Shown here: positions 1 to 7,227 of the stretch, in pieces | How positions within the stretch are numbered: the first letter of the stretch is position 1 | How the letters are laid out: every line of letters starts with the position of its first letter | NCBI GenBank assembly: GCA_034111325.1 | Contig: JAWUXM010000049.1 | Span: forward strand, 1 to 62,850 | Length of the DNA stretch: 62,850 bases | Reading direction: 5' to 3' | Source of the DNA: JAWUXM01 sp034111325 | GTDB lineage: Bacteria; Pseudomonadota; Alphaproteobacteria; Rickettsiales; JABIRX01 | Notes under the pieces: generated by a model | Databases searched by the model: none | What the model saw: the letters and a program-made list of their open reading frames with translations, nothing else | Told to the model about the DNA's origin: nothing | Position numbers and translations under genes: made by a program

Positions 1-20
1 CCAACTAACATATTGCAAAC

Positions 21-50
21 TGATACAATTATTGCATGATACTTGTATCA
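21..50. promoter_or_regulatory. Candidate autoregulatory operator of the first toxin-antitoxin operon
   Basis: Three half-sites are visible upstream of the antitoxin start: TGATAC at 21-26, TGATAC at 37-42 and the inverted GTATCA at 45-50. The outer pair forms an exact 8-base inverted repeat (TGATACAA/TTGTATCA) and the inner pair a tight palindrome with a two-base centre. Ribbon-helix-helix antitoxins usually bind such repeated half-sites to repress their own operon; binding here is inferred. Confidence 0.5.
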
Positions 51-74
51 ATATAAACATAATCAGGGGTAAAT

Positions 75-329
75 ATGCATTTTGAACCATCAGGAGAATT
101 AAAAGAATTTATCAATAATTGTGTCAAATCAGGCAATTACGCTAGCCAAGCCGAAGTCATGCGTGCTGCATTACGTCGCCTAAAACGTGAATATGAAGAA
201 AGGAGAAATCATCGCAATGAACCTAATGCAGAAACTATAGCAGCATTTAAAGAAGCCGAAGAAGGTCGAGCAACAACCCTTAGCGTTGATAATTTTATGA
301 AAGAAATGGCAGCTCTAAAGAATGATTAA
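75..329 (+). CDS. ParD/RelB-like type II antitoxin
   Basis: An 84-residue protein whose first half (about residues 5-40, with the SQAEVMRAALRRLK helix) looks like the ribbon-helix-helix DNA-binding fold of the ParD/CC2985 antitoxin group. The second half (from NAETIAAFKEAEEG onward) resembles the toxin-binding tail of RelB/DinJ antitoxins. It would neutralise the toxin encoded next and repress the operon. The ATG follows a good ribosome-binding site (CAGGGGT, 64-70). Its end overlaps the toxin start by 8 bases, typical of these pairs. The mixed ParD-like head and RelB-like tail make the subfamily name uncertain; the antitoxin role is well supported by the YafQ partner. Confidence 0.85.
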   Translation: MHFEPSGELKEFINNCVKSGNYASQAEVMRAALRRLKREYEERRNHRNEPNAETIAAFKEAEEGRATTLSVDNFMKEMAALKND

Positions 330-597
330 GCATGTCACTTTTACCAGTCACTATAAGCGTGATATCAAGAAAATAATTAAGCAGGGCAAAGATATAGCTG
401 AGCTGGAATACGTCATCAACAAATTAATCAACAGCAAACCGCTAGAAACAAAGTATAGGTCGCATATGCTTTCTAATAATTGGGCAGGTTTTCAAGAATG
501 TCATATTCGTCCTGACTGGCTACTAATCTACAAAACTAGCAATGATAGTATCACGCTATATCGTACCGGCTCACATGCTAGCCTGTTTAAAAAATAA
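322..597 (+). CDS. yafQ: YafQ-family mRNA interferase toxin
   Basis: A 91-residue RelE-superfamily toxin expected to cleave mRNA on the ribosome. The YafQ catalytic set is visible in register: H48, H61, D65 with W66, H85 and F89 correspond to E. coli H50, H63, D67, W68, H87 and F91. The segment ECHIRPDWLLIY and the end RTGSHASLF are diagnostic of the family. Its start overlaps the antitoxin by 8 bases, so translation is probably coupled. All key residues are kept, so the toxin looks active. Confidence 0.92.
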   Translation: MIKHVTFTSHYKRDIKKIIKQGKDIAELEYVINKLINSKPLETKYRSHMLSNNWAGFQECHIRPDWLLIYKTSNDSITLYRTGSHASLFKK

Positions 598-600
598 ACC

Positions 601-876
601 CTAAGTTAAACGAGTGAATTTTTTATAAATATCCTCTCTCTTGCCAATTATAACAATATGTAAATTGCGCTCATCATAATGATAAACTATACGATCATCA
701 CCTACTCTTAATCTCCTGTAAGAGTCATAGCCAACCAAAGCCTTGCTGCTAGTTATTTGAGGATTATTGCTTAATATAAGGATTTCTTTAGTGATTTGCT
801 TTGCAAGCCTAGCATTTATTTTCAACTGTTTGCTCAAAAACTTCTCTGCTTGCCTTTCAAATTTAATCTTCAGCAT
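601..876 (-). CDS. RelE/ParE-family toxin
   Basis: A protein of about 91 residues with the RelE-superfamily C-terminus: YRRLRVGDDRIVYHYDER followed by a short hydrophobic strand and GKREDIYKKF. It probably acts as a ribosome-dependent mRNA interferase. I chose the ATG at 876, which overlaps the antitoxin end by 14 bases; a TTG 15 bases upstream would add five residues. It converges on the neighbouring YafQ operon with only 3 bases between stop codons, so the two modules lie tail to tail. Confidence 0.88.
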   Translation of the reverse strand: MLKIKFERQAEKFLSKQLKINARLAKQITKEILILSNNPQITSSKALVGYDSYRRLRVGDDRIVYHYDERNLHIVIIGKREDIYKKFTRLT

Positions 877-1120
877 TGAGGATTTTATCAATTAAATTAG
901 CAGATTCTTCTTCAGATAAATAATCACCTTGCTGATGCGCCTTTTGGGCCATTTTACCTAATATTGCATCTTCTAAAGACTGCATCTCAGCAAATTTCTT
1001 TGCAGACATAATAACTGCGACATCCCTTTTATGCTTACGCACTACCACAGGGTGAAGAATCACTTCCTCCAATATTTCTGCAAATTTCCTCCTCATCTCG
1101 CCAGAGCTGACATATTCCAT
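863..1120 (-). CDS. Phd/YefM-family antitoxin
   Basis: An 85-residue protein with the Phd/YefM N-terminal DNA-binding region: VSSGEMRRKFAEILEEV, then HPVVVRKHKRDVAVIMSAKKFAEM. The acidic C-terminal tail should wrap and block the RelE-type toxin encoded downstream, with which it overlaps. The region upstream of its ATG (about 1149-1173) contains an imperfect AT-rich inverted repeat that could be its operator. The pairing of a Phd antitoxin with a RelE toxin is common. Confidence 0.87.
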   Translation of the reverse strand: MEYVSSGEMRRKFAEILEEVILHPVVVRKHKRDVAVIMSAKKFAEMQSLEDAILGKMAQKAHQQGDYLSEEESANLIDKILNAED

Positions 1121-1237
1121 AATAAACCTTATTTAATTAGTGTTTAGCATATTATATACAAAATATACATAATAGCAATATTTGATTTTTAACACACTAA
1201 GGATATCCAAGAGCCACAAACAACCATCTCACTCTTT

Positions 1238-1281
1238 ACTCCTAGACTCCCCTAGGATTCCTGCGGAATTCAGGGAGTGAC
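1238..1281 (+). repeat. Hairpin repeat, family 2 copy a
   Basis: A palindromic unit with arms ACTCCC..GGATTC and GAATTC..GGGAGT around a 5-base loop, flanked by CTCCTAG on the left and GAC on the right. The same layout occurs at 13253-13294, 13321-13366 and 15019-15060 with different but still paired stem bases. It overlaps the open frame that ends at 1461. Confidence 0.65.
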
Positions 1282-1461
1282 TCGGCAAGCCGCCAAAAAA
1301 GCAATGGATTAAGCAAAAAACAACTCAAGAAACTTAGCCTAAAAGGTGGCTGGACACCTGATAAAGGAAATGACATTTTAAAGAAAATTAAGAAAATTCA
1401 AGGGCGCATTGCCGCTGCGAGATTACGCGCCCTTGACCGCTGGAAATCAGTAAAGAAATAG
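1246..1461 (+). pseudogene. Unidentified ORF remnant
   Basis: The frame is open from after the stop at 1243-1245 to TAG at 1459-1461 but has no ATG. From about 1312 it looks like real protein: KKQLKKLSLKGGW, then TPDKGNDILKKIKKI and QGRIAAARLRALDRW, a basic helical C-terminus. The part before 1282 is the family 2 hairpin repeat, so the true N-terminus may have been lost to that insertion. I do not recognise the family. It may be a fragment of a mobile-element or phage gene, but this is a guess. Confidence 0.3.
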
Positions 1462-1491
1462 AAGAACCTTGGTATTATACCAAGGCTCTTC
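1461..1491. repeat. Minimal palindrome of family 1 element ends
   Basis: GAAGAACCTTGGT (1461-1473) and ACCAAGGCTCTTC (1479-1491) pair with one mismatch around a short AT loop. The left arm matches the right end of the 42106-42390 element and the right arm matches its left end. It follows directly on the stop codon of the ORF remnant and could also act as a transcription terminator, as an A/T-rich stretch follows. Confidence 0.55.
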
Positions 1492-1606
1492 TTGAAAAAA
1501 CTTTTCTATTCTTAAAAAATTTAATAAAAAAGTTGAGTCAGGGGCAACACTCCCATATAAGATTGTTTGGCAATATAGAAGCAGTACAAAACTGACTCTA
1601 TAAACC

Positions 1607-2614
1607 CTATATAGTCATGCTTGTTGCCATTATTGGATCCGCTCCATCCCTGCTTCTTTCTTCTATACGGGTTACATGATACCTAGACTTATGCTTCTTG
1701 CTTTCAGGAGCTGGTTTTCCATCAACACATCGCTCTACTTCCTTCAATATTTCCCCAACTTTTTTACCAATACTTTCTTTGCTTTCTGGTATGGTCGGCC
1801 CGTAACGGACTTCTGAATTTACTTTTGGGATTGCCTCCCCTAATAAACTCTCTAATTTACGATTAGCATAATTCCTGTTGCCAGAGTCATCACGACTATC
1901 ATAATTTCCTTTCTGCGCTGCAACCTTCATTATAGTTCGTATATCAGGATGCATCCTAGCAATCACGTCCGAAACCGAAGAGTGCATATCCTGAGAAGCA
2001 TCAGTATTTTTTATACTATCTATGAACAAGCCCATGATCCCTTTTAATAAATCTCCTTCATGAGGCTTGCCACTACCATTAATAGCTTTGTTTAAACTCT
2101 TTTGCAGCGCCTCTTTTTTATTCCAGGGCTCACCACAACAAAGTATCTTGTCCAAGAATGAAGGATGAACATTTACGGCACTCCTCAAATTATTATTCGC
2201 TTTGATAACTTTATCAAACTGCTCGCAGCCTTTTTCGCCTTTATGCCTGTACAGATTTGTTGTATCTGCTCCCGCCGCTACCAATAGTGAAAACATATTA
2301 AGATTTTTCTTCAGGAATGCTCGTTGAAGAGGCGTCTTGCCGCTTTCGTTCATAATGTTAACAGCTGCCCCTGCTATTATGAGTTTTCTTACCGCATCTA
2401 CATTGCCTGCCTTTACCGCTCCATGAAGAGTTAATTCCTTAATGGGTTCCTTGTTCGACTGGCGCCGTATTAGAGGCTGGCTAGACTTTTTATCATCTGC
2501 ATTAAAACCTGACCCACACGATAGCGATACACTTAAACTCCTTTGATCCATTCGCTCTCTTTTAGCAATATTACTAGAACGCCTTCGATGGTTATTTATA
2601 CTATTTCTACTCAT
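1607..2614 (-). CDS. Ankyrin-repeat protein, possible host-directed effector
   Basis: A 335-residue soluble protein with a very basic, serine/arginine-rich N-terminus (residues 1-55). Two ankyrin repeats follow at about 62-121: LTLHGAVKAGNVDAVRKL, then SGKTPLQRAFLKKNLN and LLVAAGADTTNL. The remaining 200 residues are helical in character and not recognised. The ATG is supported by a strong ribosome-binding site (GAGGGG, 6 bases upstream). There is no signal peptide or membrane segment. Ankyrin proteins in intracellular bacteria are often secreted into the host cell; that role is inference here. It stands alone, flanked by repeats. Confidence 0.8.
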   Translation of the reverse strand: MSRNSINNHRRRSSNIAKRERMDQRSLSVSLSCGSGFNADDKKSSQPLIRRQSNKEPIKELTLHGAVKAGNVDAVRKLIIAGAAVNIMNESGKTPLQRAFLKKNLNMFSLLVAAGADTTNLYRHKGEKGCEQFDKVIKANNNLRSAVNVHPSFLDKILCCGEPWNKKEALQKSLNKAINGSGKPHEGDLLKGIMGLFIDSIKNTDASQDMHSSVSDVIARMHPDIRTIMKVAAQKGNYDSRDDSGNRNYANRKLESLLGEAIPKVNSEVRYGPTIPESKESIGKKVGEILKEVERCVDGKPAPESKKHKSRYHVTRIEERSRDGADPIMATSMTI

Positions 2615-2772
2615 AATCCCCTCATCTATTAATTAATTTACCACACTATAGCATAATTTTAGATACAATGCAAAAGAGTGTTGCAAATTTGTTGCCGCCC
2701 TTACCCGCGTCTATCACCTCGACCGTGGTTATGAAGGGTTAGAAGAAAAATTATGCAAATGTAGATTAAGAT

Positions 2773-3058
2773 AGTTATACCAAGTATCTTTAATAATAAT
2801 GCATTTGTTATAGGCATAAAAGCTAGGGATTTTTCTCAAAAAATATGCAGTTAATAGCCACGCTTATTGGCAAATATTTTTTGAGAAAAAGCACAGCTTT
2901 ACGGCCGATAACCCTAAGGGCAGTGGTAAAATTAGAGACATAGCATCGCACAATTATTCGGCAATAGCCTCGGCTATTACACTCTCAATTCTACGTGGCT
3001 ACTCTCATCTAATTTTATCTACTGCAAATGTATAATTATTAAAGATATTTGGTATTAG
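2773..3058 (-). mobile_element. Family 1 palindromic element, full copy b
   Basis: An element of about 286 bp with near-matching terminal inverted repeats: GTTATACCAAGTATCTTTAA from 2774 and the inverse of CTAATACCAAATATCTTTAA ending at 3058. Read on the minus strand it aligns along its whole length with the copy at 42106-42390, including the shared inner segments AAAATTAGATGA, TAGCCGA.GCTATTG, TGTGCTTTTTCTCAAAAAA and AATCCCTAGCTTTTATGCCT. It has no ORF of transposase size, so it would be non-autonomous. It fills the gap between the ankyrin gene and the aldehyde dehydrogenase gene. Confidence 0.8.
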
Positions 3059-3103
3059 CACTCGCTTAATAGCAAAAGTTCAGAATGATGACAGATAGAA
3101 GGT

Positions 3104-4501
3104 TTATGAAATAACCGCCATTTTGATTTGAACCATATCATGCATAGTGTGGCCTATACCGCCAATGCCATAGCCTGAATGTTTACGTCCTGCAAATGGC
3201 ATCCAATCGACACGAAATGCTGTGTGGTCATTAACCATTACGGCTGATGCGTCTAGATGTTTAATGCAATAGTTAGAAATCTCCAAATCATTAGTGTAAA
3301 TTGCAGCTTGGAAGGCTACATCTAGGCTATTAGCACGCTTTACAGCTTCTTTATAATTCTTATAAGAATATAGGCATATTACTGGACCAAATATTTCAGT
3401 AGTGGAAACTTTAGCATCTTCGGCAGGGTTGAGTAATATTGTTGGGGCGTAAATTGTATCGCTAAGTTTTTTACCGCCAGATATTAATTTTGCACCGCTG
3501 TTTATGGCTTCTTGCACCCATTCATCCACTCTATCAACCTCACGAGGAAGGATCAGGGGTCCAATTTGAGTATCAGCCTTGGTGGCATCACCAACTTTTA
3601 GCTTAGCAGCCCCATTGGCAAGCTTTTGCGCTACATCATCTATGATGGATTCGTCGATAAATACACGCTGCACAGAAACGCATACTTGACCAGCATGGTA
3701 AAAACCTCCCTTTAATAAAGAAGGGATGGTTTTATCTAAATTTGCAGTTTTATCAATAATAGCAGGGGCTACTCCACCATGCTCCAATGCACAGCGTACA
3801 CCTGGAGCAAGTTTGCTTTTCAGCCACCAGCCAACTTTTGAAGAACCAATAAATGTAAAAAAGTTAATTTTTTGGCTAGTAACTAGAATTTCAGCAACAT
3901 CATTATCACACACGCAAACTTGACACCAATCCTTATCTAAACCTGCTTGGTGAATTAACTTAACAAGTTTGATGCAATTTAACGGCGTGGTACATGCTGG
4001 CTTGACTATAACAGGGCAACCAACAGAAATTGCTGGGATAACTTGATGTATAATTAAATTGAGTGGATGGTTAAAAGCACTAACTGCAACTACTACCCCA
4101 ATTGGCTCTTTAGTAGTAAAAGCTTTTCTATTGATAGAGGCTGGATTGTGTCCCATAGGGATCTCTTCACCAGACATAGCATTAGGCAATTCTTTAATCG
4201 CTAAATAAATACCATCAATGGCACGCTCTACCTCGATTATGGCGTCCATTAGTGGTTTTCCACCCTCCTTTGCTATTAACATAGCAAAATTCTCCGCTTC
4301 CTTTTCTACCAATGAGGCAAGCTTTTTTAAAATTGCTGCTCTTTGATAATGCTCCAACCAACTATCACGATCTTTAAAAAGAGCCGCCGCTTTATCAAGC
4401 ATTTTATTGGCTTCATCAGCGCTGCTCATTTGAATGGTTTCAATCAGAGAGCCATCGAAAGGTGAGGTAACATCTAGTGAGAGGTTTTTTGGTTTTTTCA
4501 T
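3104..4501 (-). CDS. NAD(P)-dependent aldehyde dehydrogenase
   Basis: A protein of about 465 residues of the aldehyde dehydrogenase superfamily, oxidising an aldehyde to an acid or acyl derivative. Visible marks are the cofactor-binding PIGVVVAVSAFNHPLN and PVIVKPACTTPLN, the FTFIGSSKVGW turn, the catalytic glutamate in LEHGG and the catalytic cysteine in GGFYHAGQVCVSVQR; EIFGPV is near the C-terminus. I chose the ATG at 4501, which overlaps the stop of the upstream thiamine-diphosphate enzyme as ATGA; an ATG at 4510 would add three residues. The two form an operon. The substrate cannot be read from the sequence. Confidence 0.92.
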   Translation of the reverse strand: MKKPKNLSLDVTSPFDGSLIETIQMSSADEANKMLDKAAALFKDRDSWLEHYQRAAILKKLASLVEKEAENFAMLIAKEGGKPLMDAIIEVERAIDGIYLAIKELPNAMSGEEIPMGHNPASINRKAFTTKEPIGVVVAVSAFNHPLNLIIHQVIPAISVGCPVIVKPACTTPLNCIKLVKLIHQAGLDKDWCQVCVCDNDVAEILVTSQKINFFTFIGSSKVGWWLKSKLAPGVRCALEHGGVAPAIIDKTANLDKTIPSLLKGGFYHAGQVCVSVQRVFIDESIIDDVAQKLANGAAKLKVGDATKADTQIGPLILPREVDRVDEWVQEAINSGAKLISGGKKLSDTIYAPTILLNPAEDAKVSTTEIFGPVICLYSYKNYKEAVKRANSLDVAFQAAIYTNDLEISNYCIKHLDASAVMVNDHTAFRVDWMPFAGRKHSGYGIGGIGHTMHDMVQIKMAVIS

Positions 4502-6144
4502 AATATGCATATTTTTTCTTTTAGCTCATCAATTAATACTTTGGTATTTTCAGAATAATCGACTGGCAGATCAATTATATGTACGCCACCTTCTTCAAAA
4601 CATTGGTTAATTAATGGCACAAAACTTTCTGTGCTTTCCACCCTATGACCTTTGGCACCATAGCTATTGGCATACATTACAAAATCTGGATTGCCAAACT
4701 CCAAGCCATAATCTTCATAGCCCATACCATATTGTTTCCAGCGAATCATGCCGTAAGAATTATCGTCTAAAATTAACACAACTAGGTTTAGTTTTAAGCG
4801 AACTGCGGTTTCTATTTCTTGGCTGTTCATCATGAACCCGCCATCGCCACAAACTGCCATCACTTTACGATCTGGATAAAGCCTCGCTGCCTCCATTGCT
4901 GAAGGAAGACCGGCACCCATGCTCGCCAGTGCGTTATCAAGCAAAACAGTATTGGGCTGCGCCGCTAAATAATTGCGAGCAAACCATACTTTGTAAATGC
5001 CGTTATCTAAAGCAATAATACCATCTGCAGGCATTGCTTTGCGAACATCGGCCACAAAACGCTGTGGTTTCATTGGAAAGCTGTCATATTTTGCGCTTTC
5101 ATTAATACGGCTATATAGTTGATCTTTCACTCTAGCAAAATAAGAATAGTCTCTTTTTAGATCACCGAGCTCTTTAGCTAGTTTTCTAATAGAAGGTGCA
5201 ATATCGCCAACTACTTCTAATTGGGGGAAATAGACATTATCAACAATTGCTGAGCTGAAATTTATATGAATAACATTTTTGCCGCCATGTTCCATAAAGA
5301 ATGGGGGTTTTTCAACTACGTCATGACCAACATTGATAATTAAATCTGAACGCTCAATTGCGCAATGAATATAGTCATTGTCAGAAAGAGCCGCGGTGCC
5401 GATAAATTCTGGAAGGTTTTCATCAACACAACCTTTGCCCATTTGGGTGTTAAAAAAATAAATACCAGTTTCTTTCACAAAGCTACTTAAAGCGTTGCGA
5501 ACTTTTGTACGATTTGCTCCCGCTCCAACTAATAATAATGGATATTTGGCAAGTCTAATCATATCGGCGGCTTGCTTGATTGTTACATCATCAGCATGCG
5601 GCTTGCGCACTTGGCTTTTTTTAAATATGAAGGAGCTATCTTTATCGGCCAGCTCAACAGCAATATCTTCGGGAAGTTCTAAATGTACAGCTCCGGGTCT
5701 TTCCTCTTCAGCTTGGCGGAATGCCTCACGCACCATGCTTGCCACCATGCTAACATTAACAATTTGTTTAGCATATTTAGTTATAGGTCGCATCATGCTT
5801 ACAACATCAATAATTTGAAATTGCCCTTGCTTACTGTGTTTGATAGGCTTTTGCCCAGTAATCATCATTAATGGAAACCCGCCTAATTGCGCATAGGCTG
5901 CAGCTGTTACAAAATTGGTAGCTCCGGGCCCTAACGTTGCAAGACACACACCTGTTTTTCCAGTTAGCCTGCCATAAGTTGCTGCCATAAAAGCTGCGCC
6001 TTGCTCATGGCGAGTAAGTATTAATTTTATACTTGATTTGCGTAAAGCTTCGAGAAAATCAAGATTTTCTTCCCCTGGTACGCCGTAAATAATTTCCACA
6101 CCTTCATTTTCTAATGCTTTAACAAATATATCTGACGCATTCAT
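4498..6144 (-). CDS. Acetolactate-synthase-like thiamine diphosphate enzyme
   Basis: A 548-residue ThDP-dependent enzyme most like the catabolic acetolactate synthase (AlsS/IlvB) group, which condenses two pyruvates. The N-terminal PYR domain has YGVPGEENLDFLEAL and the ThDP-activating glutamate in TRHEQGAAFMAATYGR. The central domain runs to about 330. The C-terminal domain carries GDGGFMMNSQE and DDNSYGMIRWKQ, the GDG...N metal/ThDP motif. No regulatory small subunit is nearby, which fits a catabolic enzyme. It is cotranscribed with an aldehyde dehydrogenase, so another carboligase or decarboxylase specificity cannot be excluded. Confidence 0.88.
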   Translation of the reverse strand: MNASDIFVKALENEGVEIIYGVPGEENLDFLEALRKSSIKLILTRHEQGAAFMAATYGRLTGKTGVCLATLGPGATNFVTAAAYAQLGGFPLMMITGQKPIKHSKQGQFQIIDVVSMMRPITKYAKQIVNVSMVASMVREAFRQAEEERPGAVHLELPEDIAVELADKDSSFIFKKSQVRKPHADDVTIKQAADMIRLAKYPLLLVGAGANRTKVRNALSSFVKETGIYFFNTQMGKGCVDENLPEFIGTAALSDNDYIHCAIERSDLIINVGHDVVEKPPFFMEHGGKNVIHINFSSAIVDNVYFPQLEVVGDIAPSIRKLAKELGDLKRDYSYFARVKDQLYSRINESAKYDSFPMKPQRFVADVRKAMPADGIIALDNGIYKVWFARNYLAAQPNTVLLDNALASMGAGLPSAMEAARLYPDRKVMAVCGDGGFMMNSQEIETAVRLKLNLVVLILDDNSYGMIRWKQYGMGYEDYGLEFGNPDFVMYANSYGAKGHRVESTESFVPLINQCFEEGGVHIIDLPVDYSENTKVLIDELKEKICIL

Positions 6145-6232
6145 AGTTTTTGTTTTTTTGAGTTTGGCAGGAATATTCCCTTACCTTACAGGGCATATTA
6201 GGTTGCCACTATTAAATCAATTTTTTTAATTA

Positions 6233-6372
6233 AAAACATCTCCACTAAATGAAAATCTGAGGGATTTTGTAATAATTTTTAGTGGATGTCTTTTGTGAGC
6301 GAGCGAGAGTGTAGTTTACCTACACGAGCAAAATGGAAAAGGTTATTCGCTAAAAAGCGCGCAAAATAACCC
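6233..6372 (+). repeat. Family 3 structured repeat, copy a
   Basis: Contains three stem-loops: CATC.TCCACTAAA with TTTAGTGGATG (about 6237-6289), GTGTAG-TTTAC-CTACAC (6309-6325) and GGTTATT...AATAACC (about 6341-6371). The order of blocks (GATTTTGT..., TCTTTTGTGAG..GAGCGA, hairpin, GAGCAAAATGGAAAAGGTTATT) is shared with 34124-34237 (reverse strand) and 56711-56826. The last stem lies just past the tonB stop codon and could terminate either gene. Confidence 0.6.
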
Positions 6373-6378
6373 AAAAAA

Positions 6379-6984
6379 TTAGGAGTGGATTTCGAAAGTT
6401 ACGGGTAGTGTAAACGAAGTCTCTCCCTCATACTCCGCTGGTAATGGCGGGAAAGGGCTAGCTTTTGCTATGATTGATTGCGCTGCATTATCTAACACTT
6501 TATATCCAGAACCATTAACTAGCTGTTGTTTTTTCAACTTGCCGTTTTTATCGAGCACGAAAGTTACAACAACATTTCCCTGTATCCCTAAACGCTTAGC
6601 AGATTTTGGATATTTTTTATATTTCTCGATACGGCTTAATAGTCTGTATGAATAATCCTCCTGGCCAGCCCTGCTAGCTAGCAAGTTACTTGCTTTTTGT
6701 GATTCTGTGTTTTCTAGAGCAACTTTCTGCTTAACTGCAACATTGCCTTCTAGCGCTATATCGTTTGATTTTTCAATTTTTTCACTAGCTGCATTAGCAT
6801 TAAATTCAGCGAATGAAGCAATTTCTACTTCAATCCCTTGCTCAATTCCAGAATTAGCAATCTCTACATGTTTAGATGCAACAAGCGCCAAGGCCATTAT
6901 TGGCAAAGCATGGAAAAGCACCGATGCAAGCCAGCTATATGAAGCAACTCTGTCTAAAAAATTATGGTTATTTGTAGCAAACAT
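6379..6984 (-). CDS. tonB: TonB energy-transducing protein
   Basis: A 201-residue protein that couples the inner-membrane proton gradient to outer-membrane receptors. One N-terminal membrane anchor is visible (about residues 15-37, WLASVLFHALPIMALALVA), then a periplasmic linker of about 85 residues that is not proline-rich as in E. coli, and a C-terminal TonB domain: YPKSAKRLGIQGNVVVTFVL, then GSGYKVLDNAAQ and PFPPLP. It is divergent from a FecA-like receptor, and a Fur-box-like site (7005-7023) lies just upstream. exbB and exbD are not in the window. Confidence 0.92.
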   Translation of the reverse strand: MFATNNHNFLDRVASYSWLASVLFHALPIMALALVASKHVEIANSGIEQGIEVEIASFAEFNANAASEKIEKSNDIALEGNVAVKQKVALENTESQKASNLLASRAGQEDYSYRLLSRIEKYKKYPKSAKRLGIQGNVVVTFVLDKNGKLKKQQLVNGSGYKVLDNAAQSIIAKASPFPPLPAEYEGETSFTLPVTFEIHS

Positions 6985-7004
6985 TTTATCTCTCTATTGA
7001 TATT

Positions 7005-7023
7005 GAGAATAATTATCATTACT
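7005..7023. promoter_or_regulatory. Fur box upstream of tonB
   Basis: GAGAATAATTATCATTACT matches 14 of 19 positions of the classical Fur consensus. It lies about 20 bases upstream of the tonB start, where a repressor would block transcription. Confidence 0.6.
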
Positions 7024-7127
7024 AATAAGCTATTTGTCAAGCCCTATAGGAAGTGCTTCGAGTCAATCTTTAATAGCAACGCATATAGCACAGCAAAACC
7101 TGCTCACAAAAAAAATTAAATTTCTCC

Positions 7128-7173
7128 TTGCACATAAAAGCTATACACCTTATTGATAATGATTCGCAATAAC
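7128..7173 (+). promoter_or_regulatory. Promoter with overlapping Fur box for the FecA-like receptor
   Basis: TTGCAC (7128-7133) and TATTGA (7151-7156) are spaced by 17 bases as a possible sigma-70 promoter. GATAATGATTCGCAATAAC (7155-7173) matches 14 of 19 Fur-box positions and overlaps the -10 region. The same arrangement recurs at 9458-9502. Confidence 0.55.
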
Positions 7174-7187
7174 AAAATATTGCTTTA

Positions 7188-7200
7188 AATTAATCTTTTT
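7188..7200 (+). repeat. AATTAATCTTTTT 13-mer, occurrence 1
   Basis: Exact copy of a 13-base word found five times on the plus strand. This one lies in the leader of the FecA-like gene rather than after a stop codon. Confidence 0.5.
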
Positions 7201-7227
7201 TACAAAATTAAGAAAATAAATAGAGAT

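Noticed and set aside
6341..6371. The GGTTATT/AATAACC stem as a dedicated tonB terminator
   Set aside because: It belongs to a repeat found elsewhere; any terminator role is secondary.
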